From: Actinoplanes xinjiangensis
GTDB taxonomy: Bacteria > Actinomycetota > Actinomycetes > Mycobacteriales > Micromonosporaceae
Reading direction: 5' to 3'
Length of the DNA: 64,000 bases
NCBI RefSeq assembly: GCF_003148685.1
Contig: NZ_QGGR01000009.1
Span: 294,973-358,972 of the forward strand
A model generated the notes under the pieces. That model ran no database searches, was not told the origin of the DNA, and saw only the letters and a list, made by a program, of their open reading frames with translations. Below are positions 34,520 to 41,355 of this stretch, piece after piece. Position numbers and translations under genes: made by a program. Numbering within the stretch: position 1 is the stretch's first letter; each line of letters starts with the position of its first letter.

Positions 34520-35734
34520 TCAGTGCCGGGCCGCGCGAAGGGCCTGGCGAACCTTGATGACGCCGCCGTACTGGAGGAGCCCCCCGGTGTAGACCCGGCT
34601 GCCGATGGCGAGCAGGACCCCGACGGCGGCCACGGTCAGCGCCAGAGCGACGGCGACCTGCCAGAACGGCACGGAGCTGTAGGCCATGCGGACCGGCATG
34701 GCGGCCCAGGAGAGTCCCGGGATCATGGAGACCACGGCCAGAGCCGGAGAGGCCGGCGCCGTGATGGCGAGGATCGGGCCGATCGTCGTGGCCATCTGGA
34801 TCATGCTGACCGGGCCGGTGACGTGGTTGACGTCCTCCTGGCGGGAGGCCAGCGAGCCGGCCACCGCGTAGAGGGTGACGAAGAGCAGGTAGCCGGGGAT
34901 GAACCAGAGCAGCACGTTGAGCGCGGTGCCGAGGATCTCGGCGGGCGCGGTGAACAACCCGGCGACGGTCGCGCCGACCAGGGCGAGGCCGAGCATCACC
35001 GAGATCTGCACCAGGGCCGCCACGCCCAGCCCGAGGATCTTGCCGATCAGCAGCTGACGAGGGGTGACCTTGGCCAGCAGCAGCTCGACGATCCGGCTCG
35101 ACTTCTCCTCGGCGACACCCTGGGCGATGCCGAGGCCGGCCATGAACATGAGCAGGACCAGGGCGATCACCGCCACGCCGGCGGTGATGGTGCGTTGCTG
35201 CACCCGCGCGGCGTCGGCGTCCAGGGCGGTCACCCGCATCGCCGGCAGGGCGATGTCGGCGGGTGCGGCGTTCAGCGCGCGGAGACGTTCCTGATAGGTG
35301 ACGGTACGGAAGGTGTCGGCGAGGGTACGGCCGAGGTCGTCGGGCAGTTTGCGCAGCACCACGATCTCGTCGCCGATGATCGCCACGTCCGCCTTCTGCT
35401 CGCGGACGGCCGTGCGGACAGCCTCGGCGTCGGGCAGCTCGGTCACCGGCAGTTGTGCCCGCAGCGCCTCGGTGAGCGCGCCCTGACCGGCCAGTACCGC
35501 CACGGTCGGCTGCTCGGTGTCCCGGTCGAGCAGGGTGGTGAGGCCCAGGCTGATCGCGGCCAGCATGACGGTCGCCAGCAGCGAGGACCAGAAGTTCTTG
35601 TTGCGCAGCTGCTGGGAGATCTCCCGGCCGGCCACCGCGCGGATCAGCGCGAGCGTCCGGGCGCGCGGCGGCGTCGTAGTGGTCGAAGGGGAGGTCGTCA
35701 CGTGGACCGATTCGGTACGGACGTCGACGCTCAT
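34520..35734 (-). CDS. ABC-2 type permease (NatB-like)
   Basis: 404 residues. One N-terminal helix is followed by a large extracytoplasmic domain (about residues 65-170) and a C-terminal block of five or six helices with 'GLGIAQGVAEEKSSRIVELLLAKVTPRQLLIGKILG', the typical NatB/ABC2_membrane_3 signature region. It pairs with the ATPase gene whose stop it overlaps (ATGA). Such pairs often give self-protection or export in lanthipeptide clusters. Confidence 0.9.
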   Translation of the reverse strand: MSVDVRTESVHVTTSPSTTTTPPRARTLALIRAVAGREISQQLRNKNFWSSLLATVMLAAISLGLTTLLDRDTEQPTVAVLAGQGALTEALRAQLPVTELPDAEAVRTAVREQKADVAIIGDEIVVLRKLPDDLGRTLADTFRTVTYQERLRALNAAPADIALPAMRVTALDADAARVQQRTITAGVAVIALVLLMFMAGLGIAQGVAEEKSSRIVELLLAKVTPRQLLIGKILGLGVAALVQISVMLGLALVGATVAGLFTAPAEILGTALNVLLWFIPGYLLFVTLYAVAGSLASRQEDVNHVTGPVSMIQMATTIGPILAITAPASPALAVVSMIPGLSWAAMPVRMAYSSVPFWQVAVALALTVAAVGVLLAIGSRVYTGGLLQYGGVIKVRQALRAARH

Positions 35735-36621
35735 GCGGTCACCGCCTCGCGGAAGATGTCGGACAGGGAGGGGTTGCGCCAGCCGAAGTGCTCGATCCGG
35801 CCCAGCCGGCGGACCGCGTCCAGGACGTCGTCCGGATCGGTGCCGGCGGTCAGCTCGAACGAGACGAGGCCGTCGTGGTCGTCGACGCGTCGGACCCCCG
35901 GCACGTTCTCCGGCCAGCCCGCCTCGGCGCCCTGCAGGGAGATCTGCAGCAGCCGCCCGGCGACCTTGGCGCGCAGCTCGCCGACGGTGCCCTCGGCCAC
36001 GATCCGGCCGCCGCGGATGATGCCGATCCGGTCGCAGAGCCGGTCGACCAGATCCAGCTGGTGGCTCGAGAAGAGCACCGGGATGCCTTTGCGGGCCTGC
36101 TCCAGGAGCACGTCCGCCATCGCGTCGACGGCCACCGGGTCCAACCCGGAGAAGGGCTCGTCGAGCACCAGCACCCGCGGCTCGGCCATCAGCGCGGCGA
36201 TCAGCTGGACCTTCTGCTGGTTGCCCAGCGACAGTTTCTCCAGCGGGTCCTTCGGAGACATCACCACGCCGAGCCGCTCGATCCACTCGGCGGCCCGCCG
36301 AGACGCCTCGTCCGGGCGTACGCCACTCAGCTTCGCCAGGTAGACGAGCTGGTCGACGGGACGCATCTTGGCGTACAGCCCACGTTCCTCGGGCATGTAG
36401 CCGATCTGGGCCCGCAGTTCGGCGTCGATCGGCCGGCCGTCGATGGTGACCGAGCCACCGTCGGCGGGGTGCACCCCCAGGGCGATGCGCATCGCGGTCG
36501 TCTTGCCGGCGCCGTTCGCCCCGCAGAATCCGTAGAGCTCTCCGGGACGTACCGTGAGGCTGAGCTCGTTGAGCACCCGCTTGGGGCCGAAGCTCTTGAC
36601 CACTCGATCGAAGTTCAGCAT
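35731..36621 (-). CDS. ABC transporter ATPase (NatA-like)
   Basis: 296 residues. Walker A is 'GANGAGKTTAMRIALG', the signature is LSLGNQQK, and Walker B is 'RVLVLDEPFSGLDP'. A C-terminal 80-residue extension is typical of the NatA/DrrA group. Partner of the overlapping permease gene. It begins 11 bases after the methyltransferase stop. Confidence 0.93.
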   Translation of the reverse strand: MLNFDRVVKSFGPKRVLNELSLTVRPGELYGFCGANGAGKTTAMRIALGVHPADGGSVTIDGRPIDAELRAQIGYMPEERGLYAKMRPVDQLVYLAKLSGVRPDEASRRAAEWIERLGVVMSPKDPLEKLSLGNQQKVQLIAALMAEPRVLVLDEPFSGLDPVAVDAMADVLLEQARKGIPVLFSSHQLDLVDRLCDRIGIIRGGRIVAEGTVGELRAKVAGRLLQISLQGAEAGWPENVPGVRRVDDHDGLVSFELTAGTDPDDVLDAVRRLGRIEHFGWRNPSLSDIFREAVTA

Positions 36622-36632
36622 GGTGTGGCTCC

Positions 36633-37652
36633 TCAGGCGAGAGTGAACTCGAGCAGCGAGCGCACCTGGGTCACCGGTCCACGCCAGCTGACGCGCAGCC
36701 CGGCCGCCTCACCGAGACGCTCGAGCTGTTCGACGCTGCGGACCGGGGCGGGCATGGTCGCCCGGAGGTAGAGCTCGAAGCCGGCGGTCTCGAGGCTGCC
36801 CGTCACGCCGACCGGCAGGTTGACCTCGGCGAGCAGCACCTTGCCGCCGGGGCCGGCCGCCTGGCCGCAGTTGCGGAGGATCGTGATGGCCTGCTCGTCG
36901 TCCCAGTCGGCCAGGATTGCGGAGAGCAGGTACACGTCGGTGCCGGTGGGCAGCGGCTCGAAGAAGCTGCCGACCACGGCCTCGGCCCGGTGGGCCAGCC
37001 CGGCGTCGGCGATGGCGCGGCCACCGACCTCGGCGACGTTCTTGAGGTCGAGCAGACGGCCGGTCAGGTGCGGGTGGCTGCGGAGCAGCTCGATGAGCAG
37101 CGCTCCACCGTGGCCGCCGACGTCGGTGACGCTGCGCACGGCGGACCAGTCGTAGCCCTCGACGATGATGCTCGCGTCCCAGCCGATCGGGTTGCGGGCG
37201 TTGAGCTCCAGAGCCTCGATGAACTCGGGGTTGTGGTTGATGTCCTGCCAGTAGCCGGCGCCGAAGACGGCGGCGTGGCTGGGCTGGCCGGTACGCACCG
37301 TGTGCAGGACGTTGACCAGGGCCAGGTCCTGCCGGCCGAACAGGCCGTCCATCCTGAGCAGACCACGGATCCCGGACGGGTCGGTGTCGAGCAGCGGCTC
37401 GCCGAGCGGCGCGAGAGTGTAGGTGCCGTCCTCGGCCCGGTTCAGGATCTCCAGCCCTGCCAGCCGGCGCAGCAGCATGTCGAGCAGCTCGGGGATCGTG
37501 CCGGTCACTTCGGCCAGCGCGTCCGTACGGTCGACTCCCGCGGCGATGTGATCCGCCAACCGCAGGGTGGCGGCGGCCCGGATGATCGACGGGGTCAGCA
37601 GGTCGGTCAACGCCCGGAGGCGTTCATGGTGGGTGAGCGTGGTGGTCGACAT
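36633..37652 (-). CDS. SAM-dependent methyltransferase, O-methyltransferase-like
   Basis: 339 residues with the layout of the acetylserotonin/polyketide O-methyltransferase family: an N-terminal winged-helix dimerisation domain ('LTPSIIRAAATLRLADHIAAG') and a Rossmann domain with the SAM loop 'VTDVGGHGGALLIELL', 'LLSAILADWDDEQAITIL' and 'LLAEVNLPVG'. In class V pathways a methyltransferase dimethylates the N-terminal amine of the mature peptide, so N-methylation is possible despite the O-methyltransferase look. It lies directly after the precursors, beyond a strong hairpin. Confidence 0.85.
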   Translation of the reverse strand: MSTTTLTHHERLRALTDLLTPSIIRAAATLRLADHIAAGVDRTDALAEVTGTIPELLDMLLRRLAGLEILNRAEDGTYTLAPLGEPLLDTDPSGIRGLLRMDGLFGRQDLALVNVLHTVRTGQPSHAAVFGAGYWQDINHNPEFIEALELNARNPIGWDASIIVEGYDWSAVRSVTDVGGHGGALLIELLRSHPHLTGRLLDLKNVAEVGGRAIADAGLAHRAEAVVGSFFEPLPTGTDVYLLSAILADWDDEQAITILRNCGQAAGPGGKVLLAEVNLPVGVTGSLETAGFELYLRATMPAPVRSVEQLERLGEAAGLRVSWRGPVTQVRSLLEFTLA

Positions 37653-37674
37653 CTCTTCCGTCCTTGGGTTCGGG

Positions 37675-37705
37675 CGGGGTGCGGCCCGAGTGGGGCCGCA
37701 CCCCG
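37675..37705 (-). terminator. GC-rich hairpin after the second precursor module
   Basis: A 13-bp stem (37675-37687 with 37693-37705) with no U-tract, just past the stop of precursor A2b. It probably works as a partial terminator or 3' stabiliser that keeps precursor mRNA above the level of the enzyme genes. Confidence 0.7.
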
Positions 37706-37719
37706 TGCCTGATGCTGCG

Positions 37720-37902
37720 TCAGCAGCCTTCCGCGATGGTCTTGCCGGAGAACTGGCTGACCATCCAGCTGGCGGTGGCGGCGGCGGCGCACGGAGCGGT
37801 CGTCGCGGGGGCCTCCGCGGCAGCTGCCACGTTCAGCTCGTCGGTCTCGCTGTAGACGAGGTAGCCCTCGATCAGCTCGCTGAGGTTCTCGGACTTCTCC
37901 AT
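37720..37902 (-). CDS. Lanthipeptide precursor A2b (60 residues)
   Basis: The leader is acidic and Leu/Tyr-rich (MEKSENLSELIEGYLVYSE), then comes a junction 'EAPATTAPC' and a core ending 'FSGKTIAEGC'. Cys lies at 38 and 60. Thr55 sits five residues before the C-terminal Cys, as in the other three precursors, while the Ser found at 57 in A2a is Ala here. This suggests Thr55 is the partner for the AviMeCys ring. Leader sequence has diverged from A2a but the core end is nearly the same. Second peptide of the downstream module. Confidence 0.88.
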   Translation of the reverse strand: MEKSENLSELIEGYLVYSETDELNVAAAAEAPATTAPCAAAATASWMVSQFSGKTIAEGC

Positions 37903-37940
37903 GGGTCTCCTTCTCTCGTTCTCGACTGGTGGGGGGTTCG

Positions 37941-38144
37941 TCAGCAGACGAACTCGTAGGTGGCGCCCGAGACGGCGCTCGCGCCGGCCGCGCACCAGGT
38001 GGAGCTGGCCGCGGAGGCGGCGCAGACCGGGGAGGTGGCGGGCGCGTCCGACGCCGCCGACAGGTTGAGCTCGTTCGCCTCGGCGTAGGTCTCGTACTGC
38101 GCGACGAGGTCGACGATCTCGGTGTTCTCGATGTGGTTCGACAT
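37941..38144 (-). CDS. Lanthipeptide precursor A1b (67 residues)
   Basis: Starts MSNHIENTEIVDL and from Asn7 on is identical in protein to A1a. Junction 'SDAPATSPVC', core with seven to eight Ser/Thr, Cys at 41, 51 and 67, one Trp, and C-terminus 'SGATYEFVC'. Thr62 is five residues before the final Cys. It differs from A1a by a longer N-terminus and a few silent changes, so the pair arose by recent duplication or gene conversion. First peptide of the downstream module, preceded by a conserved nested hairpin. Confidence 0.9.
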   Translation of the reverse strand: MSNHIENTEIVDLVAQYETYAEANELNLSAASDAPATSPVCAASAASSTWCAAGASAVSGATYEFVC

Positions 38145-38182
38145 GGTGGATTCCCTTCGGTGATGGATCGGCAGCTCCCGTT

Positions 38183-38228
38183 GAGCTGACGGCGGAGGGT
38201 GCGTGTACTCGCCCTCGGCACTCAGCTC
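38183..38228 (-). promoter_or_regulatory. Conserved nested stem-loop upstream of precursor A1b
   Basis: Outer stem GAGCTGA (38183-38189) pairs with TCAGCTC (38222-38228). An inner stem GAGGG/CCCTC closes a 12-base loop TGCGTGTACTCG (38200-38211). The structure and loop match the element before A1a (10 of 12 loop bases identical). Confidence 0.65.
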
Positions 38229-38243
38229 ACCGGCCGGGCCGGG

Positions 38244-38280
38244 CCGGGTGGTGGCGGCGGCGGACCGCCGCCCCACCCGG
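38244..38280 (-). terminator. GC-rich hairpin after the first precursor module
   Basis: A long stem (38244-38260 with 38265-38280, one bulge) around CGGA follows the stop of A2a by 10 bases. Like the hairpin at 37675 it lacks a U-tract; together they close each A1-A2 module. Confidence 0.7.
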
Positions 38281-38290
38281 GGCCCGTGCC

Positions 38291-38473
38291 TCAGCAGCCC
38301 TCCGAGATGGTCTTGCCGGAGAACTGGCTGACGATCCAGCTCACGCCGGCCGCGCCGCAGGGGGCGCTGGTGGCGGGGGCGTCGGCCGCGGCCGAGACGG
38401 CCAGCTCCTCGGCGCCGGTGGTGTAGGCCTCGTAGTTGGCGACGAGCTCCATGACGGTCTCGATCTGCTCCAT
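38291..38473 (-). CDS. Lanthipeptide precursor A2a (60 residues)
   Basis: Leader MEQIETVMELVANYEAYTTG, junction 'DAPATSAPC', core ending 'FSGKTISEGC'. Cys lies at 39 and 60; Thr55 is five residues before the terminal Cys. The 'SW.VSQFSGKTI.EGC' end is shared with A2b, so the C-terminal half is under constraint while leaders drift. Second peptide of the upstream module, 70 bases after A1a. Confidence 0.88.
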   Translation of the reverse strand: MEQIETVMELVANYEAYTTGAEELAVSAAADAPATSAPCGAAGVSWIVSQFSGKTISEGC

Positions 38474-38543
38474 GGGGTTACCTCTTTCTGTGATGGGTGT
38501 TGCTGGATGGACTGATGGATTGATGGATGGGGTGGGAAGTTCG

Positions 38544-38738
38544 TCAGCAGACGAACTCGTAGGTGGCGCCCGAGACGGCGCTCGCGCCGGCCGCGCACCA
38601 GGTGGAGCTGGCCGCCGAGGCGGCGCAGACCGGGGAGGTGGCGGGCGCGTCCGACGCCGCCGACAGGTTGAGCTCGTTCGCCTCGGCGTAGGTCTCGTAC
38701 TGCGCGACCAGGTCGACGATCTCGGTGTTCTTGTCCAT
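38544..38738 (-). CDS. Lanthipeptide precursor A1a (64 residues)
   Basis: Starts MDKNTEIVDLVAQYETY, with junction 'SDAPATSPVC' and Cys at 38, 48 and 64. The core carries clustered Ser/Thr ('AASSTW', 'SAVSGATY') suited to dehydration, and ends TYEFVC with Thr five residues before the final Cys. The ATG follows AGGACTCC-type purines on the minus strand. The first precursor transcribed after the HopA1 gene, 85 bases from it. Its 190-bp coding sequence is almost identical to A1b. Confidence 0.9.
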   Translation of the reverse strand: MDKNTEIVDLVAQYETYAEANELNLSAASDAPATSPVCAASAASSTWCAAGASAVSGATYEFVC

Positions 38739-38757
38739 GGAGGACTCCTTTCATAGT

Positions 38758-38813
38758 GGTTTGAGCGGAAAACAGGGGATGCGTACACTCGTCCCCTGCG
38801 CTCTGCTCAAACC
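38758..38813 (-). promoter_or_regulatory. Conserved nested stem-loop upstream of precursor A1a
   Basis: Outer stem GGTTTGAGC (38758-38766) pairs with GCTCAAACC (38805-38813). The inner stem CAGGGGA (38773-38779) pairs with TCCCCTG (38792-38798) around the loop TGCGTACACTCG. It fills the gap between the HopA1 gene and A1a. It may attenuate readthrough or be a processing site that separates precursor mRNA from synthetase mRNA. Confidence 0.68.
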
Positions 38814-38823
38814 GGGTTTCGGC

Positions 38824-39777
38824 TCAGTCCGGGAATGGACTGGAGCTCGTGTTACGGGCCGGCCGGACCGGGTCGATCCCGGCCTCGGCGAAGGCCTCCG
38901 ACAGCGCCTCGGAGAACGAGTCGCCCTCGGCGAGCAGCGCGGTGGCCAGCGCGGTGGCCCGGTGCTGCCCGAAACTCAGGCCCTTCATGGCGGACCGGGC
39001 ATCGTCCGGTTCCCACGCGACCGCCACCCCGGGCCCCAGCGGCTCGGTGAAGACGGACGTCGCCTCGCCCAGGCCGGGCTGGTCCCGGACCGCTTCCGCG
39101 ACCAGGTGGGCGGCCGGCCACCAGGGCCGGTCCAGATAGACCACCAGCGCGTCACGGCGGGGATAGAGCAGACGAGAGGACAAGATCTTGGCGCGGTACG
39201 GCACGCCGCCGTCCTCCAGCACACCGAGCACCCGGCCGAAGACCTCGGCGGCCGGCTCCCAGGCGGTGAGGTGCACGTAGACGCGCAGCATCTCGGACCG
39301 GCCCGGCTGCGGCGTGGACCCGTCGACCAGGAAGAACCCGGGGGAGAGCGCGGGACGCATGGCCGGCACGGTCAGGTCGACGAAGGGACCCGCATCGGTG
39401 TCCGGCACCGCGGTCTCGGGCACCCAGACCCGTACGCCGTCCCGCTCGACCAGCACCATCTCCCGGCCGTTGTTCGCGGTGCGCCGGGCGCCGTGGTACC
39501 TGGCCCGCACGGTCGTGCCCCGATGCGGCATCGCCGCGGCGAACCGGCTCTCGAGCTCGTCGTCCCGTAGGCGGAAGGGCAGCTTGTTCTTCTCCACGTG
39601 CTGACCGGCGTGCAGCACGTCATAGATCGCCTCGGCCAGCAGTCGCCGCAGCTCGCGGGGGCTCTCCGACTCGACGGTGCGGTCGCCGACCGTCGCGGAC
39701 GTACGGTCCGGCGCGACGGTCACCGAGTCCAGCGCCAGGTTGAGGGCGGAGGGGATCCGCCAGGTCGTCACAGTCAT
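38824..39777 (-). CDS. HopA1-family protein, class V lanthipeptide lyase candidate (LxmY-like)
   Basis: 317 residues with the T3SS effector HopA1 pattern: 'LRRLLAEAIYDVLHAGQ' near 45-62, then 'GRVLGVLEDGGVPYRAKILS' and 'RRDALVVYLDRPWW'. In class V lanthipeptide and thioamitide pathways a HopA1 protein acts with an APH-like kinase: the kinase phosphorylates Ser/Thr and the HopA1 partner eliminates phosphate. The ATG at 39777 shares one base with the kinase stop (TGATG), so the two are made together. The exact split of dehydration and cyclisation work is not settled by sequence. Confidence 0.87.
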   Translation of the reverse strand: MTVTTWRIPSALNLALDSVTVAPDRTSATVGDRTVESESPRELRRLLAEAIYDVLHAGQHVEKNKLPFRLRDDELESRFAAAMPHRGTTVRARYHGARRTANNGREMVLVERDGVRVWVPETAVPDTDAGPFVDLTVPAMRPALSPGFFLVDGSTPQPGRSEMLRVYVHLTAWEPAAEVFGRVLGVLEDGGVPYRAKILSSRLLYPRRDALVVYLDRPWWPAAHLVAEAVRDQPGLGEATSVFTEPLGPGVAVAWEPDDARSAMKGLSFGQHRATALATALLAEGDSFSEALSEAFAEAGIDPVRPARNTSSSPFPD

Positions 39778-40913
39778 CAGGAGTCTCCGAGTCCGAGGGT
39801 GTCGATGAACTTCTCCGGCTGGAGCAGCACGCCCCGGCCGATGCCGGCGGCGGCGCGCTCGATCCCGGAGAGGCGGGAGGACCGGGAGGCGCCGGCCATG
39901 AGCCGGTCCAGCAGATGCCAGCCCGCGAAGGCGGCGGCCCGTGCGGCGAACCGGTCGTCGACCGTCGGCCGTGCGGTCCGGTAGCCGCGCCAGAAGTCGC
40001 GGACCAGCGGCATCAGGCGCTGCATCTTCGCCACGCCGCGACTGATCACCATCTCGTGGGTGAGTTCCAGGTCGACGAAGACGGTGTCGCCGCGGGTGGT
40101 CACGATGTCGAGCACCGAGCGATAGAGCCACTCGCCGGCGAAGGAGCCCACATCACGGGCTCCGTCGGCGAGCCGGAACTCCTCCCAGTCGGTCAGGTAG
40201 ACCGTGTCGCCGGTGATCAGCAGCTGGTCGACCCGCAGGTCACAGTGCGTGGGCACCAGCGGCGCCTCGGCCTCCCACTCGCGCAGCCGGGCCACGGCGG
40301 CACGCAGGTCGGCGTCCTGCTGCATCAGGCGCCAGCCCTGCAGCTCACCGAAGCTCAGCGAATCGAAGGTGGCCGGCGACAGACCGTGCAGGGCCTCCAG
40401 CGGCGGCTGGTAGGGCAGTGACCTGTCCCAGTCGGCACCGGCCGGCGGGACAGCGGTGTGCAGCTGCCCGACCGCCTCGCCGATCGTGGTGGCCAGGTCG
40501 GCGCCGAAGGTCTCGTCGACCATCAGCTCGGCGCCGTTGCGGGCGCCGTCGACCAGCTCGAACACCACCAGGGCGGCGTCCCGGTCGTACCCCAGGAAGT
40601 CCGGGCCGCGCAGCGCCTCGGCCGGCAGGTCCCTCGCCCAGAGGTGGAAGGCGAGCAGACGCTTCATCCGCCGCTCCACCTCGGCCGGGTCCGTACCGAC
40701 GAGCCGCTTCACGAACACCGAGCGGCCACCGGTGGTCCGGCCGGCCCAGGTGTCGTTGCGGCCGACCGGTGCGGCCAGCGAGTCACGGTCGAAGGCGCCG
40801 AGGCCGAGCCGTCCGAGCAGAGCCTCGACGGCCGGGTGCCGATCCAGATCGACCGGCGTGTATCGAGGCCGCTCCACCTTCTTCTCCGGCAGCAGCGCGG
40901 TGTTCGATCCCAC
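39777..40913 (-). CDS. APH-fold kinase, class V lanthipeptide synthetase subunit (LxmK-like)
   Basis: 378 residues. The kinase motifs are intact: a candidate ATP lysine in 'SVFVKRL' (K69), the catalytic loop HCDLRVDQ (about 223-230, with Gln where aminoglycoside kinases have Asn) and the Mg-binding 'LTDWEE' (D242). This fits a Ser/Thr peptide kinase for lanthipeptide dehydration better than an antibiotic kinase, given its one-base overlap with the HopA1 gene. The GTG at 40913 was chosen because AAGGGG lies 5 bases before it; an ATG at 40946 would add 11 residues. First gene of the leftward operon. Confidence 0.88.
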   Translation of the reverse strand: MGSNTALLPEKKVERPRYTPVDLDRHPAVEALLGRLGLGAFDRDSLAAPVGRNDTWAGRTTGGRSVFVKRLVGTDPAEVERRMKRLLAFHLWARDLPAEALRGPDFLGYDRDAALVVFELVDGARNGAELMVDETFGADLATTIGEAVGQLHTAVPPAGADWDRSLPYQPPLEALHGLSPATFDSLSFGELQGWRLMQQDADLRAAVARLREWEAEAPLVPTHCDLRVDQLLITGDTVYLTDWEEFRLADGARDVGSFAGEWLYRSVLDIVTTRGDTVFVDLELTHEMVISRGVAKMQRLMPLVRDFWRGYRTARPTVDDRFAARAAAFAGWHLLDRLMAGASRSSRLSGIERAAAGIGRGVLLQPEKFIDTLGLGDS

Positions 40914-41031
40914 TGTTACCCCTTCCGTACGTTGCGAGTGCTTCATCGGGTGGTCCTCGACGACCCGCCGTTGTGGCGGCGCTTCGTCATGTCCAACTTT
41001 CTACGGGGCCCGCGGCACCCGATGAAACCCC

Positions 41032-41253
41032 TTATTCAAACCTTTGAAGCAGCGCCTGAACGGTATTGCAAAACCGCGCCGACTTCTTATCATCGGGCGC
41101 CCGTTCCGGGATTGATTCCACATATTCGATATCGACCTGGCAATGGCGTACGTCCATGCCATTTATATGCGGCAGCGCAACGACCAGCATGATCCCGGCT
41201 TCAGGTCGCGGAGAGGGTGGTTCTACCAGGGTGCATTCAAGTCTTTTATGCAC
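41032..41253 (-). CDS. Possible small AT-richer ORF in the divergent promoter gap
   Basis: The 441-base gap 40914-41355 between kinase and glycosyltransferase is markedly AT-richer than its surroundings. It holds a 73-codon leftward frame (GTG at 41253, TAA) with protein-like composition ('GIMLVVALPHING', 'VQALLQRF') but low GC at third positions, unlike all neighbours. It may be a foreign small gene or only spacer. The gap also has the perfect inverted repeat TTCAAA-CC-TTTGAA (41035-41048), a possible operator. Promoters for both flanking genes must lie here, but I cannot place them. Confidence 0.3.
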   Translation of the reverse strand: MHKRLECTLVEPPSPRPEAGIMLVVALPHINGMDVRHCQVDIEYVESIPERAPDDKKSARFCNTVQALLQRFE

Positions 41254-41355
41254 GCTTGGTAAACGTCCCTGTCAGTGGGTAGAAATGTTCTCACCTGAAC
41301 TCACGCGACCGACCCCACATGCCGGTCCCGGGCACACACGAAAGGAGGCGCACCG

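Noticed and set aside
36633..37652. Polyketide or phenazine O-methyltransferase from a separate cluster
   Set aside because: No other small-molecule genes are near; it lies inside the lanthipeptide operon.
37929..38189. Forward frames opposite the lanthipeptide precursors
   Set aside because: Gly/Arg-rich reverse readings of the duplicated A1 genes; they recur only because the precursor DNA is duplicated.
39777..40913. Aminoglycoside resistance kinase
   Set aside because: The APH fold is present, but the one-base coupling to a HopA1 gene and the precursors point to lanthipeptide biosynthesis.
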